Shown here: piece by piece, positions 7,840 through 17,086 of the stretch
Numbering within the stretch: the stretch's first letter is position 1
Layout of the letters: each line of letters begins with the position of its first letter
Origin: JADKAV01 sp037046735
GTDB lineage: Bacteria > Actinomycetota > Actinomycetes > S36-B12 > UBA10799
DNA: 64,000 nucleotides
Assembly (NCBI GenBank): GCA_037046735.1
Contig: JBAOHC010000027.1
Location: 682,001 to 746,000 of the forward strand
Reading direction: 5' to 3'
Translations under genes and position numbers: made by a program
The notes under the pieces: model-generated
Database searches by the model: none
The model's input: the letters and a program-made list of their open reading frames with translations, nothing else
Told to the model about the DNA's origin: nothing

Positions 7840-8816
7840 TCCGCGAACTCGACGAGGACGATGTCCGCATCCGGCCGGGCCGCTCCACCCGCCCGCGCAG
7901 CAAGCAGCGCCCGAAGTTCGCCAAGGCCATACCCGGCACCGTCATCGCGGTGGATCGCGGCCGGTTCACGGTGCTGGCCGGTGAGCGGGAGGTCATGGCG
8001 GTGCGGGCCCGCCACCTGGGCCGCAAGGGACTGGTGGTCGGTGACCGGGTGGGCATCGACGGGCCCCTGCCGGACAGTGACGACGCGCTGGTCAGGATCG
8101 TCGCGCGCGAAACCAGGCGCACGATACTGCGGCGCACCGCGGACGACACCGACCCCACCGAGCGGGTGATCGTGGCCAACGCCGACCGGCTGGCCATCGT
8201 GTCGTCGCTGGCTGACCCGGTACCCAGTCTGGGATTCATCGATCGCTGCCTGGTGGCCGCGTTCGACGCCGAGATCGCACCCCTGCTGATCCTGACCAAG
8301 GCCGACCTGGCCGCACCCGACGAACTGCTGAGCCTGTACCCCGGGGTGCAGTTCGACGTCTTCACCGTCCGGCGCCGCCCTGACGGCACGCTGGTCATCG
8401 ATGCGGACCTCATCACCGCCCTGCAGTCCCACACGACGGTTCTGGTCGGCCAGTCCGGAGTGGGGAAGTCGACGCTGGTGAATTCGCTGGTACCGGCAGC
8501 TGACCGGGCGACCGGATCGGTGAATGCGGTCACGGGCCGCGGCCGGCATACATCGACGTCGGCCTACGGGTTCCCGTTCGGTGGCGGCCTGCTGATCGAC
8601 ACCCCCGGTGTGCGCTCCTTCGGCCTGGCCCACGTCGATGCCGACCGGGTCATCCACGCCTTCAGCGACCTGGCGCCGGGGACGGCCGACTGTCCGCGTT
8701 CCTGCACCCACGACGAACAGGAATGCGCCCTCGACGAGTACGCGGCAGCGCACGGAATCGACCCGGCCCGGGTGGCCTCACTGCGCCGCCTGCTCGTGTC
8801 CATGCGCGAACTGTGA
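7836..8816 (+). CDS. rsgA: Ribosome small-subunit GTPase RsgA (YjeQ/YloQ)
   Basis: A 326-residue circularly permuted GTPase that helps late maturation of the 30S subunit. The GTPase motifs come in permuted order: LTKAD (G4) first, then the P-loop GQSGVGKST, then DTPG (G3). An N-terminal OB-fold precedes them, and a C-terminal zinc knuckle follows (CPRSC, then HDEQECALDEY). GTG at 7836 overlaps the aroA stop; the open frame extends upstream but that part lies within aroA. An inverted repeat follows the gene. Confidence 0.94.
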   Translation: MIRELDEDDVRIRPGRSTRPRSKQRPKFAKAIPGTVIAVDRGRFTVLAGEREVMAVRARHLGRKGLVVGDRVGIDGPLPDSDDALVRIVARETRRTILRRTADDTDPTERVIVANADRLAIVSSLADPVPSLGFIDRCLVAAFDAEIAPLLILTKADLAAPDELLSLYPGVQFDVFTVRRRPDGTLVIDADLITALQSHTTVLVGQSGVGKSTLVNSLVPAADRATGSVNAVTGRGRHTSTSAYGFPFGGGLLIDTPGVRSFGLAHVDADRVIHAFSDLAPGTADCPRSCTHDEQECALDEYAAAHGIDPARVASLRRLLVSMREL

Positions 8817-8824
8817 TCCAGCCA

Positions 8825-8888
8825 TAAGGCGGCGGCCCTGCAGGTGCAGACACTCCCCCGCCGTACCCGACTTCGGACCGCCGCCTTA
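8825..8888 (+). terminator. Inverted repeat after rsgA, possible terminator
   Basis: Two perfect 11-base arms (TAAGGCGGCGG at 8825-8835 and its complement at 8878-8888) flank a 42-base loop, starting 9 bases after the rsgA stop. The arms are GC-rich and the right arm is followed by a C-run and TTTG rather than a clean U-tract. It may end aroA-rsgA transcription or act as a structured 3' end. The loop is long for an intrinsic terminator. Confidence 0.4.
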
Positions 8889-8898
8889 CCCCCCCTTT

Positions 8899-8913
8899 GT
8901 TAGGGTACCTAAC
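8899..8913. promoter_or_regulatory. Perfect 15-base dyad upstream of hisN
   Basis: GTTAGGGTACCTAAC is an exact palindrome of two 6-base arms around GTA, 57 bases before the hisN start. It contains TTAGG/CCTAA half-sites like those of DtxR/IdeR-type metal regulators, though it is shorter than the 19-base consensus. It could be an operator for hisN or belong to its promoter. No regulator can be assigned from sequence alone. Confidence 0.35.
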
Positions 8914-8969
8914 TAGGATTTCAGAGGCACCACGGCGGCCGATCTTTCCACTTTCCTTAGGCTGGTGGT

Positions 8970-9731
8970 ATGGACGATCTCGCATTGGCCCACCGTCTGG
9001 CGGATGCCGCCGACGCCCTCAGCATGGCTCGCTTCCGGCAAGCAGACCTGATCGTGACCACCAAACCGGATATGACTCCGGTGTCAGATGCGGATCAGGC
9101 CGTCGAACGCGCCCTGCGCGAAGCGCTCGCAGTGCAGCGCCCGCACGACACCCTCGTCGGTGAGGAGTATGGCGGGAGCATGGGCCCTGGGCGGTCCTGG
9201 GTGATCGACCCCATCGATGGGACGAAGAACTACGTCCGCGGCGTGCCCGTGTGGGCGACGCTGATCGCTCTGGCGGTGGACGGCGATCCGGTGGTCGGCG
9301 TCGTGTCCGCCCCGGCGCTGGGACGACGCTGGTGGGCGCAGGTCGGGGAGGGTTCCTGGCGTTGCGAATTCGGCGGGAAACCGATCCGCAACCGGGTCAG
9401 TGCCGTCGCGGACCTTGCCGACGCGAGCCTGTCCTATTCCGACACCGAGGGCTGGGCGCAGCAGTCCTGGCTCGGGTTACGCGAAGCGGTGTGGCGTTGT
9501 CGCGCCTACGGCGACTTCTGGTCCCACATGCTCGTCGCCGAGGGCTGCGTGGACATCACCGCCGAGCCGGCGTTGAACCTGTGGGACATGGCAGCGCTGC
9601 TGCCCGTCGTGACCGAAGCGGGTGGCGCGATGACTGCGTGGGACGGTGGAGCTGCCCTCATTGGGATGAACGCCGTGACCAGCAACAGGCTGCTCCATGA
9701 GGCCGTGCTGGCGCAGCTCAGGCACGGGTGA
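8970..9731 (+). CDS. hisN: Histidinol-phosphatase, inositol-monophosphatase family
   Basis: A 253-residue Mg-dependent phosphatase. The family metal sites are complete: GEEYGG (first acid), WVIDPIDGTKNYVRG (the DPIDGT motif) and LWDMAALLPV (WDxAA). The overall form is closest to actinobacterial HisN, which makes histidinol from histidinol phosphate in histidine biosynthesis, but related enzymes act on inositol phosphates, so the substrate is an inference. The start ATG at 8970 follows a promoter-sized gap containing the 8899-8913 dyad. The end overlaps a convergent membrane-protein gene by 14 bases. Confidence 0.85.
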   Translation: MDDLALAHRLADAADALSMARFRQADLIVTTKPDMTPVSDADQAVERALREALAVQRPHDTLVGEEYGGSMGPGRSWVIDPIDGTKNYVRGVPVWATLIALAVDGDPVVGVVSAPALGRRWWAQVGEGSWRCEFGGKPIRNRVSAVADLADASLSYSDTEGWAQQSWLGLREAVWRCRAYGDFWSHMLVAEGCVDITAEPALNLWDMAALLPVVTEAGGAMTAWDGGAALIGMNAVTSNRLLHEAVLAQLRHG

Positions 9732-10419
9732 GCTGGGCCTGCGAGGTTGACCTGCGCGACATCAGAGCGGCCACGATCGGGCCCGCGAAAGCGACGGCGG
9801 CCAGGTCGAACCAGCCGTAGCCGCCAGCAGCCACTGAGGGCGGGTTGCCCATCGGCACCCAGCCCAGGATGGTGTCGTAGGGCTGCCAGGTCCACACCCC
9901 CCACCGGGTGCCCAGCACCTCCAGCCAGCTCACGACCCAGAAGGCACCGACGAACAGTAGCGGGGCTCGGCCCCACCGTATGAAGCCCAGCAGGCACAGC
10001 GCCCAGAACGCCCCCAGGACGTCTTGACGATCCCCGAGCAGCGCGTACAGCGCGACGGCCACGACGACAGCCACGCTCGCCCGCACGATCAGGCGGGTGT
10101 GCCTGCGCGCCCAGCCCCAGTCCCCGACGTCCAGTGCGGCGAGGTAGACCAATCCATGCCCGGCCGGCACGTACAGCGGAACCATGCCCAAGCGGTACTC
10201 GTACACGCCGAGCCACCCGCTGAAGATCAGTTCGATGGCTGTGGCGAAGGCGACGACGATGCCGACCTGGTAGCGCACCAGGAGCGGCTGTTGCGCGGTG
10301 AGCCAGATCAGCAACGCTGCCGTCGACAGCCCCAGCACCCAGGTGCTGACGGAGCCGTCGACGGCGAGGACCAGCGGAATCCACGCCACGACGATCAGCA
10401 GGGTGCGCGGCGACCTCAC
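9718..10419 (-). CDS. Polytopic membrane protein of unknown function
   Basis: A 233-residue protein with about seven hydrophobic segments. The conserved-looking part is ELIFSGWLGVYEYRLG followed by VPLYVPAGHGLVY, carrying Glu, Tyr, Arg and His in or near membrane segments, which suggests an intramembrane enzyme or cofactor site. I recall similar uncharacterised actinobacterial proteins but cannot assign a function; a relation to carotenoid-modifying membrane proteins was considered but is not supported by clear motifs. The ATG at 10419 overlaps the stop of the upstream AI-2E transporter gene by four bases. Confidence 0.7.
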   Translation of the reverse strand: MRSPRTLLIVVAWIPLVLAVDGSVSTWVLGLSTAALLIWLTAQQPLLVRYQVGIVVAFATAIELIFSGWLGVYEYRLGMVPLYVPAGHGLVYLAALDVGDWGWARRHTRLIVRASVAVVVAVALYALLGDRQDVLGAFWALCLLGFIRWGRAPLLFVGAFWVVSWLEVLGTRWGVWTWQPYDTILGWVPMGNPPSVAAGGYGWFDLAAVAFAGPIVAALMSRRSTSQAQLTRA

Positions 10420-11522
10420 AGCAGGGCAGCGCCGGTGCCGGTGGGGTCGGCCGGTGGCGGTGGACTGAACTGGGCTCGCGAACCGGTGTTCACCCAGAAC
10501 CGGATGCTCGAGTAGGCCACTGCGACCAGCGGCACGGCGATGACGGCACCGACGATCCCGGCGAGCACCGTGCCGGCGGCAACGGCGATACCCACAACCA
10601 GCGGGTGCAGATGCACCGCCTTGCTCATGACCAGCGGCTGCAGCACATGTCCTTCGAACTGCCCCACGATGACGATCAGGGCAATGACGGCCAGGGCGAT
10701 CCAGGGGCCACGGGCGGCAAGGGCTACCACGGCGGCGATGGCCGTCGCGATCGGCGCCCCGATCAGGGGGATGAAGGAGAAGAGGAAGACCAGCAGCGCC
10801 AGCGGGAATGCCAGCGGGACCCGCAGGACCAGCAACCCGATCAGGACGAGTACCGCGTTGACGAAGGCGACCACCACGATGCCGCGGGTGTAGCCGGCGA
10901 AGGACCCCCAGGCCACCTGCCCGACACCGTCGATCCGGCCGCGCTGGCGCTGCGGGAACAGCCCGACCATCCAGGACCAGATCTCGCGGCCACCCAGCAG
11001 GAAGAACACTGAGGCGAAGATCGCCAACGCGAAGCCGGTGAAGAACTCGACGATCGTGCCCGAGGCGCCGATCGCGGTTGTGGCGAGGTCACTTTGGTGC
11101 TCGGTGATCCAGGTGCGTCCCGCATCCACGTACTGGCTGATGGCATCGGTGGTCAGATGCAGGGGTCCTTGTTCCAGCCAGACCAGGATCTCGTCGATAC
11201 CTTGCCGGAACTGGATGCTCAGCCCTTCCCACTGGCTGGCCACCTGCGTACCGATGAACACAAAGATGCCCAGGATCGCTGCCACCACGATGACCAGTCC
11301 GAAGGCGACGGCGGCACCCCGCGGGATGCCATTGTGCAGGATGTTCACCAGCGGGCCGACCAGAGCGGCGATGATCAGAGCCACGAACAGGGCCACCGCC
11401 ACGAACTCCACGGCGATGATGACCCGCACTGCGATGTAGCCCACCGCGAGCAGGACGAGCAGGCGCCAACCGAAGGCCGCTGCGACCCGCATTCCGTGGG
11501 GGATCTCATCGTCAGGTCGCAC
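10416..11522 (-). CDS. AI-2E-family (PerM/YdiK-like) transporter
   Basis: A 368-residue membrane protein with about eight segments in the AI-2E arrangement: an N-terminal hydrophobic pair, a soluble middle part, and a C-terminal block containing FIPLIGAPIATAIAAV and the segment PLVMSKAVHLHPLVVG (the family P-L-V-x...H-P-L-V pattern). Members export small molecules or act as Na+/H+ antiporters; the name comes from one protein and does not prove autoinducer transport. Start is GTG at 11522 with AAAGGA upstream. It forms an operon with the membrane-protein gene at 9718-10419. Confidence 0.85.
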   Translation of the reverse strand: MRPDDEIPHGMRVAAAFGWRLLVLLAVGYIAVRVIIAVEFVAVALFVALIIAALVGPLVNILHNGIPRGAAVAFGLVIVVAAILGIFVFIGTQVASQWEGLSIQFRQGIDEILVWLEQGPLHLTTDAISQYVDAGRTWITEHQSDLATTAIGASGTIVEFFTGFALAIFASVFFLLGGREIWSWMVGLFPQRQRGRIDGVGQVAWGSFAGYTRGIVVVAFVNAVLVLIGLLVLRVPLAFPLALLVFLFSFIPLIGAPIATAIAAVVALAARGPWIALAVIALIVIVGQFEGHVLQPLVMSKAVHLHPLVVGIAVAAGTVLAGIVGAVIAVPLVAVAYSSIRFWVNTGSRAQFSPPPPADPTGTGAALL

Positions 11523-11716
11523 CCGATCATCCTTTCATGGGCAGTAGCGCCGAGGTGAGGGTTCGGCCAGGGCGGGGGTTTCCGGCTGTGGTGTGGCCTT
11601 GCCCGCCAAACGGACGCTCACACGCGGGTTTGGTTGCCTGCGCGTCAGCCCGCCGGATTGGGCACTTGTTGCTGCGACACGCCGTGCGAAATCGCACCTT
11701 CCGCCGATTGCTCACA

Positions 11717-12415
11717 TCAGCCGCCGAACACCTCTATCCCAACCGCGGCCGACACGCCTACCCGCTCCCCGGCCTGCTCCAGGAAACCCCGCACGAATTC
11801 CGGATCCGCCATGGGATGCTCACCGAGTCCCTCGAGGTAGGCCCGGTGGCAGCGCAGCGACTCGACCGCCAGGTCCTCGAACCCCGTCACATCGATCGCG
11901 TGATCCGCCTGCGGCGACCCCGCAACCAGCATCCATCGCACCGCATGCGGCTGCTCCCCCGGGAAGATCCAGCGGTTTCCGGCGTCGGCGGCAGCATCCA
12001 AGGCCGCCTCGCCGACCGCCCGATGGTCGGCGCTGTTGCGACTGCCGGGGAACCCCCACGATTCCCGGTGGTTGAACAACAGCAAGGTCTGCGGTCGCAC
12101 TTGGCGGATCACCGCAGCGATGTCGCGGCGCAGCGCCAGCCCGTACTCCACAACGCCATCGGCATGGTCCAGAAACCGCACATCATCGACGCCCACGACC
12201 GCCGCCGACTCGACCTCCTCGGCCACCCGCAAGGGGGCGGCCTGTTCGGGTGCCATGCCATCGATGCCGGCCTCCCCGCGCGTGACGAGCAGATATGTCA
12301 CCCGGTGACCGGCCGCGGTCCACTTCGCCACGGCGGCAGCCGCCCCGTACTCCAGATCGTCGGGGTGCGCCACGATTGCCAGTACGTCACCCGGATCGTT
12401 GTCCCATAGGTTCAT
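11717..12415 (-). CDS. PIG-L/LmbE-family zinc deacetylase
   Basis: A 232-residue protein of the MshB/Mca/PIG-L family. The zinc and catalytic signature AHPDD is near residue 16, and the second-shell SADHRAVGEAAL segment provides the further His. Family members remove N-acetyl groups from GlcNAc-type substrates, including the mycothiol precursor. Here nothing ties it to mycothiol, so the substrate is open. About 190 bases without a gene separate it from the AI-2E gene; it is 11 bases downstream of the EAL gene on the same strand. Confidence 0.85.
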   Translation of the reverse strand: MNLWDNDPGDVLAIVAHPDDLEYGAAAAVAKWTAAGHRVTYLLVTRGEAGIDGMAPEQAAPLRVAEEVESAAVVGVDDVRFLDHADGVVEYGLALRRDIAAVIRQVRPQTLLLFNHRESWGFPGSRNSADHRAVGEAALDAAADAGNRWIFPGEQPHAVRWMLVAGSPQADHAIDVTGFEDLAVESLRCHRAYLEGLGEHPMADPEFVRGFLEQAGERVGVSAAVGIEVFGG

Positions 12416-12426
12416 GGGCCATGACG

Positions 12427-14212
12427 CTACAGCGGAGTCGGCCGCCCGTACAGCCAGCCCTGGCCACGGTCCCAGCCTTGCTCGGCAAGAATGTCGCCCT
12501 GTTCAGAGGTCTCGATCCCCTCGGCGATCGTGCCCAACCCCAATCCCCGCGCCAACCCGATGAGGCCTGCCGCGAGCCGCTGGCACGTCGCATCCTGCGG
12601 CAGGCCAGCGGTGAAGCTGCGGTCCAGTTTGAGCCCGTGGATCGGCAGGTCCCGCAGATGGGCGATCGAGGAGTAGCCGGTGCCGAAGTCATCCACCCAC
12701 CAGCGCACCCCCAACGCCGCCACGTTGCGCATGTTGGAGATGACGGTCGCGGTGGGGCGTAGCAGTGCGGTCTCGGTGACTTCCAGATGCAGGCAGGACG
12801 CAGCAACGCCATGTGCGAGCAGTTCTGCCTGCACGATGTCGGCAAGGTTCGCGGTGGACAGGGTCGGAGCCGATACGTTCACGCCCACCTCCGCGCCCAG
12901 CGGGATCAGAGCAAGCGCCCGGCACAGGATGTGGCGGTCCAGCGTCACGATCAGGTCGGTGGACTCGGCCACCGGGATGAACTCGGCCGGCGACACGATC
13001 TGTCCGTCGCGCTCCCAGCGCGCGAGCGCCTCGTAGCCGGTGACGGCACCATCGCGCAGACTCACCACCGGCTGGAACCAGGGCTGGAACTCCTCGGCCA
13101 GCAGCGCCTGCTTGATCCCGGTCCGCATGATCAGCCGTTCCCGGGCGGCCTGAGTCAGGTCGGGGTTGTGGTACTCCCAGCGGTTCCCGCCCCGCTCGCG
13201 CGCGTGGTGCAGGGCCGAGGTCGCATCGCGCAGGACCTCTGAGGCTGCTGGCATCTCCGCCAGGGCGATCCCTATGGAGATCGTCACATCGATGCTGTGG
13301 CCGTCGATGGTGATGGAACTGCTCATCTCGGTCTGCATCTCCGTGGCCAGGTCGGCAAGTTCCGCGGCGTCCTCCACGTTGAGCACGAGCAGGGTGAACT
13401 CGTTGTCCCCCACCCGCGCCACATGGTCGGGCTTCGCCGCGTAGCGCAGCAGGCGGGCGCCGATCTGGGTGAGGACCTGATCGCCAGCGGCATAGGTGAA
13501 AGCCTCATTGACGCTGCGCAGATCGTCGACGCCCACGGCCAGCAGGGCCACCGACCCGGCAGGCTCATCACTGAGCGCATCGTCGATCTGGGCCAGGGCG
13601 CCCGAGCGGTTCGGCAGACCGGTCAGCGGGTCGTGTCCGAGTTCGTGGGCCAGCTGCTCGCGGGCGACCATCTCGCTCTGGATGTCCCGCGCGGTGTGGA
13701 TCGTGACATCGGGCAGGATCCGCGACGACATCCGCATCCATCGCCAGCCGTCCACCGCACTGCCCAGTCGCACCTCGGCGCTACCTTGCGCGTAGAGATC
13801 AGGCAGGTCATCCTGGTGCACGAGTTTCGTGAACGGCGTCCCCAACAGCGAGCTCACACTGCGACCCAACGCTTTACGGGCGGTGGGCGAGACCCAATCG
13901 ATGGTGCCGTCGTCGCGCACGGTGATCACAACATCCGTGGTGTTCTCGGCCAGCAGCCGGAAGCGGCTCTCCGACTCTGCGATGGCGCGGGCCGCGCGGT
14001 GCCGCGCCGGTGACATCGCGAAACGCACAGCTCAGGCTGTCACCGAGGCGCACCATCCGGATGTCGTAGTAACGTTCCGCGGTCATCACCGCGCTGGGGA
14101 ACCGGTAGTCATCCCACACCAGCGGCTGCCCCGTCCGCAGCACTGCGACGGCCTGTTGCCAGAGCTTGTCCGTTGCCATCGATGGATGCCAGGCGAGAAT
14201 CCGGCGGCCCAC
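12427..14212 (-). pseudogene. PAS-GGDEF-EAL protein, C-terminal part of a gene split by an insertion
   Basis: The main frame (12427-14028) encodes a PAS domain, a degenerate GGDEF domain (RVGDNEF replaces GGDEF, so cyclase activity is unlikely) and an EAL domain with all main residues: YEALARWE, NVSAPTL, LEVTETAL, VDDFGTGYSS, LKLDRSF, IAEGIET and QGWLYGRP. It should therefore degrade c-di-GMP. Upstream, 14010-14212 in a different frame carries the end of another PAS domain (ILAWHPS to SCAFRDVT), so there is a frameshift near 14012. That piece joins exactly in frame to the fragment at 14688-15266 if the insertion 14213-14687 is removed. The EAL part may still be made from an internal start. 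Confidence 0.85.
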
Positions 14213-14687
14213 TCAGTTGGTGGCCGCGCGGGCGCGATCGGCGGGCGCGGTCGTGTCGCCCCGTCTGGCCCCGACCAGCCAGCGTGCTGATGCGCCCGGG
14301 CGATCGTGGAGTCCACCGACACCGTCCAATCTACGGTGCCGCCTTCGGCGTGCCCCCCCGCGACCAGACGTGCCTGCAGCACCGTGAGCACCTTCGAACG
14401 TGGCCGTCGTTGGACCAGGCGTTGAACCGGTCGCCAGCACCGTCTCACGTAAACGCCGCGGGTACCGGTCCGGAGATCCGCCGACGCCGCTCACGGTAGC
14501 CACTCCGAGGAACCGCCAGATGACCGCCTCCAGCACCAGTCGATGACTCAGTCCACGGCCTGCCCGCACGCAGCGAACGACCCGGGAACATCGGCTCCAA
14601 CACAGCCCACATCTCATCGGTCAACACATCACGCTCAGACACGAAACCAGGCTGCCCCACCAACCGCACAGAGTGTCAGACACGCCC
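14213..14687 (-). mobile_element. Decayed IS5-family (IS427/ISL2-like) element inside the PAS-GGDEF-EAL gene
   Basis: About 475 bases with transposase pieces in several frames: LTDEMWAVLEPMFPG, then HRLVLEAVIWRFLGVATVSG, then VDWTVSVDSTIARAHQHA, which contains the first catalytic Asp region (VDST). Only the N-terminal half of a DDE transposase is left, with frameshifts, so the copy is dead. The element is shorter than an intact 800-850-base relative, indicating an internal or end deletion. Deleting these bases rebuilds the host PAS domain without a gap, which fixes the borders to within a few bases. No clear target duplication remains. Confidence 0.75.
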
Positions 14688-15266
14688 TAGTTGGTCGTGG
14701 CGCAGACCCAGGACCCGGCAGGCGGTGGCGTTGGCCCGTGCGAACTCCAGGTCGCACACATCACCGTTCGCGTCACGCACGGACTCCAGCATCATGTGCG
14801 GGTCGAGCATGCTGTCCAGGATCTGCTCCAGCCGGCTCTCGCTACTCACGGCACGTTCCCGCTCGTGCACCAGGTCGTCCACCAGCCGCAGCCCCGCAGC
14901 GATACCGTCGGGCTTTCCGTTGTCATCGAAGAGAGGCACCCCGCGCCCGGAGAACCAGCGGTAGTCACCGGAACTTGTTCGCAGTCGCATCGCCACGCCC
15001 TCGGCGTAGTCGTCCATGGGGCTCCCCCCGTACACCTGCTCGCGGGCAGCGTGAATCCGCTGGAGATCCTCGGGGTGCACCAGGTCCAACAAAGGGGTGC
15101 CGACCAGTTGCTCCGGCGTCCAGCCGAGACTCCACTCAACCGTCGGAGCCACCCAGGCCAGGATCCGATCTCGACTGGCGATGTAGGCGACATCCGCCAC
15201 ATGTTCGGCGAGTTCCCGGAAGTGCCGTGACCCCGCGGGCGTGACGAGTTCACCTCCGGTTGCCAT
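14688..15266 (-). pseudogene. N-terminal PAS-PAS fragment of the split sensor gene
   Basis: About 190 residues holding one full PAS domain (WVAPTVEWSLGWTPEQLVG, then VHPEDLQRIHAAR and the RLVDDLVHERER linker helix) and the first half of a second (QILDSMLDPHMMLES up to LGLRHDQL), after which the frame enters the insertion and stops. The ATG at 15266 is chosen; a longer frame from 15308 is possible. Joined to the downstream fragments, the ancestral gene encoded about 780 residues with three PAS domains, GGDEF and EAL. On its own this fragment has no output domain. Confidence 0.8.
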
Positions 15267-15322
15267 GCTCTTCAGCCTGCCACAACTAGTGGGACGAACA
15301 GCGCTCATGCTTCAGAACTTGA

Positions 15323-16567
15323 TCACTCCTTGAGAGCGACTTGGAGTGGCATTCCGCCCGTGGGCCGGATGGTGACCTCCGGCTTCATCGCCACCGACCG
15401 CACGGTTGTAAAGGTGTAGCGCTGGCGCAGATGGTCGAGGATCAGCGGGCCCTCGATCAACGACATGCCGCGCCCGATGCACAGCCGGGGTCCAGCGCCG
15501 AAGGGGATGTATGCGGTGCGTGGCAGCGGCCTGCCGGGCGCGAAGGAGCCAGGGTTGTCGTAGGCCTGCGGATGGCGATGTAGCCAGTACGGGCTCATGA
15601 TGATCAGCGCTGCGGCTGGGATGGCGACGCCATTGAGCTCGTCGTCGGCGAGGGCCTGTCGGGTGATCAGCCAAGCCGGCGGGTAGATGCGTAACGCTTC
15701 GTCGAAGACCTGCGCGCTGGGCGCCTCGGTGGGGTGCTGGGCGAGTAGGTACAGACTCCAGGTCAGGGCGCTGGCCACCGTCTCGTGACCGGCTACGAGA
15801 AACGTGACGACCTGATCGCGCAGCGTCTGGGGGTCGGTGTGGGTCTGCAGCATCCGCAGCAGGGTGCCGTCGGGGGCAGGCGTCGCGGTGAGCTCGCGCA
15901 CCGCGCTGTCGAGCTGCAGCTTCGCGCTGGCCAGCTGGCGGTTGTTCGGGGTCGGCAGCCACAGCGGCGCCGAGAGCGGGGAGGACTTCTTGACCACGAC
16001 CTCGAGGCCCTGCAGGGTGGCTTCGGCGAGTTGCTTGGCGCTGCCGGTGAGGTCGGCGCCGAACAGCACCTCGCCGACCACTTCGAGAGTGGCGCGCAGG
16101 ATGTCGGCGTCGACGTCGTGGACGCCCGCGGTCCAGTTCAGGCGACGGCAGGCCGCCAGCGTGGCCTCGGTGACCCGCGCGGGCAGGTCGGAACCGAACG
16201 CGGGCTGCACAACCGGCCGCTGCCGGCGCCACAGCTCGGTGTCGGCGGTGAGCAGCCCGTAGCCGGTGAGCAGGCTCAGCCGTCGGTACTGCAGCGTGTC
16301 CTTGCCGTAGTTCTTGTGGTTACCCTGCAGGATCCGGGTGACAGCGTCGGGGTGGTTGACGAAGTAGGTGGGCGGGTCGGGGATGGGGAACTGAACGACG
16401 TCGCCGTGGCGCAGCCACTGCTGGCCGAGGAACCCGAGGGGGTCGCGGATCATCTGCGCGGCCCCCCGCAACATGTCCGGTCCGGAGGGCCCCGGCGCAG
16501 TCAGTTCCACGTCGTTGAGCCTAGTGGCCGTCCAGAATGGCGCGGTGGGCGTGGCCGCGCCGCTCAT
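15323..16567 (-). CDS. Cytochrome P450
   Basis: A 414-residue P450 with the oxygen-activation helix FLVAGHETVASALTW (AGxxT), the K-helix EALRIYPPAW (ExxR) and the heme-binding FGAGPRLCIGRGMS with its Cys ligand. The shape (ELTAPGPSGP start, LLTGYGLLTADTELWRRQR C-helix region) resembles the CYP102/carotenoid-hydroxylase-like branch. Redox partners and substrate are not visible in the neighbourhood, which has a c-di-GMP gene on one side and csbD on the other. Start ATG at 16567. Confidence 0.93.
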   Translation of the reverse strand: MSGAATPTAPFWTATRLNDVELTAPGPSGPDMLRGAAQMIRDPLGFLGQQWLRHGDVVQFPIPDPPTYFVNHPDAVTRILQGNHKNYGKDTLQYRRLSLLTGYGLLTADTELWRRQRPVVQPAFGSDLPARVTEATLAACRRLNWTAGVHDVDADILRATLEVVGEVLFGADLTGSAKQLAEATLQGLEVVVKKSSPLSAPLWLPTPNNRQLASAKLQLDSAVRELTATPAPDGTLLRMLQTHTDPQTLRDQVVTFLVAGHETVASALTWSLYLLAQHPTEAPSAQVFDEALRIYPPAWLITRQALADDELNGVAIPAAALIIMSPYWLHRHPQAYDNPGSFAPGRPLPRTAYIPFGAGPRLCIGRGMSLIEGPLILDHLRQRYTFTTVRSVAMKPEVTIRPTGGMPLQVALKE

Positions 16568-16648
16568 GGCCCCCGCACGCGCTGACCCGCCCGCAGCCCA
16601 TGGTCCCAGCGGGCGGGCGCGGCTCGGAGCGGCTGGCTACTTCTTCAC

Positions 16649-16900
16649 CTAGTCGATGAGGCCCTCGGCGCCAGACTTGGCCTTGTCGATCCAGCTGGAG
16701 GCTTGGGTGGTGCCGCTGTCCAGCATGTCCTTGGCCTTGTCGGTGGCGGTGTCCAGGTACTTCTTGGCCTGTCCGACGTAGCGGTCGATCTGACCCTCGT
16801 TCTCCAGGTCCTTGTTGCCCGTCACCGCACCAGCGGCAACCTTGGCGCGCCCCTTGATCTCGTCGGTGTTGATCTTCACTGATTCCTTGTTGATTGCCAT
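16649..16900 (-). CDS. CsbD-family stress protein
   Basis: An 83-residue hydrophilic helical protein beginning MAINKESVKI, with the CsbD core IKGRAKVAAGAVTGNKDLENEGQ broken by Lys/Ala/Glu repeats and a helix tail (YVGQAKKYLDTATDKAKDML). CsbD-like proteins are abundant under general stress; their molecular role is unknown. The ATG at 16900 is chosen because the family begins there; the open frame upstream to 17059 is low-complexity. GGAAG lies only two bases before the start, so translation may be leaderless. Confidence 0.85.
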   Translation of the reverse strand: MAINKESVKINTDEIKGRAKVAAGAVTGNKDLENEGQIDRYVGQAKKYLDTATDKAKDMLDSGTTQASSWIDKAKSGAEGLID

Positions 16901-17045
16901 ACTTCCAGCGTACGTCCGCCTGATCGAATCCCGGACGATCGCTCGCGTGAGATCGCTCATATCGGGCCTGGGCTGCTCTGGGGCTAGACGGGCAAGGCCG
17001 CTCAGGGCGGGAGGCCGCGCTGTCGGTGGCGGCCTCGTTTGCGGT

Positions 17046-17086
17046 TCAAAGTTCCGCATGAGGGCGCTGAGCTTGCGGAACTTTGA
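17046..17086. repeat. 13-base perfect inverted repeat upstream of csbD
   Basis: TCAAAGTTCCGCA (17046-17058) and its exact complement (17074-17086) enclose a 15-base loop. It lies 146 bases upstream of csbD and 191 bases before the small ORF at 17277. It could be a hairpin, an operator dyad, or the footprint of a lost element. Confidence 0.4.

Noticed and set aside
9718..10419. Carotenoid-biosynthesis (CruF-like) assignment
   Set aside because: Hydrophobic profile is similar but the defining motifs were not found.
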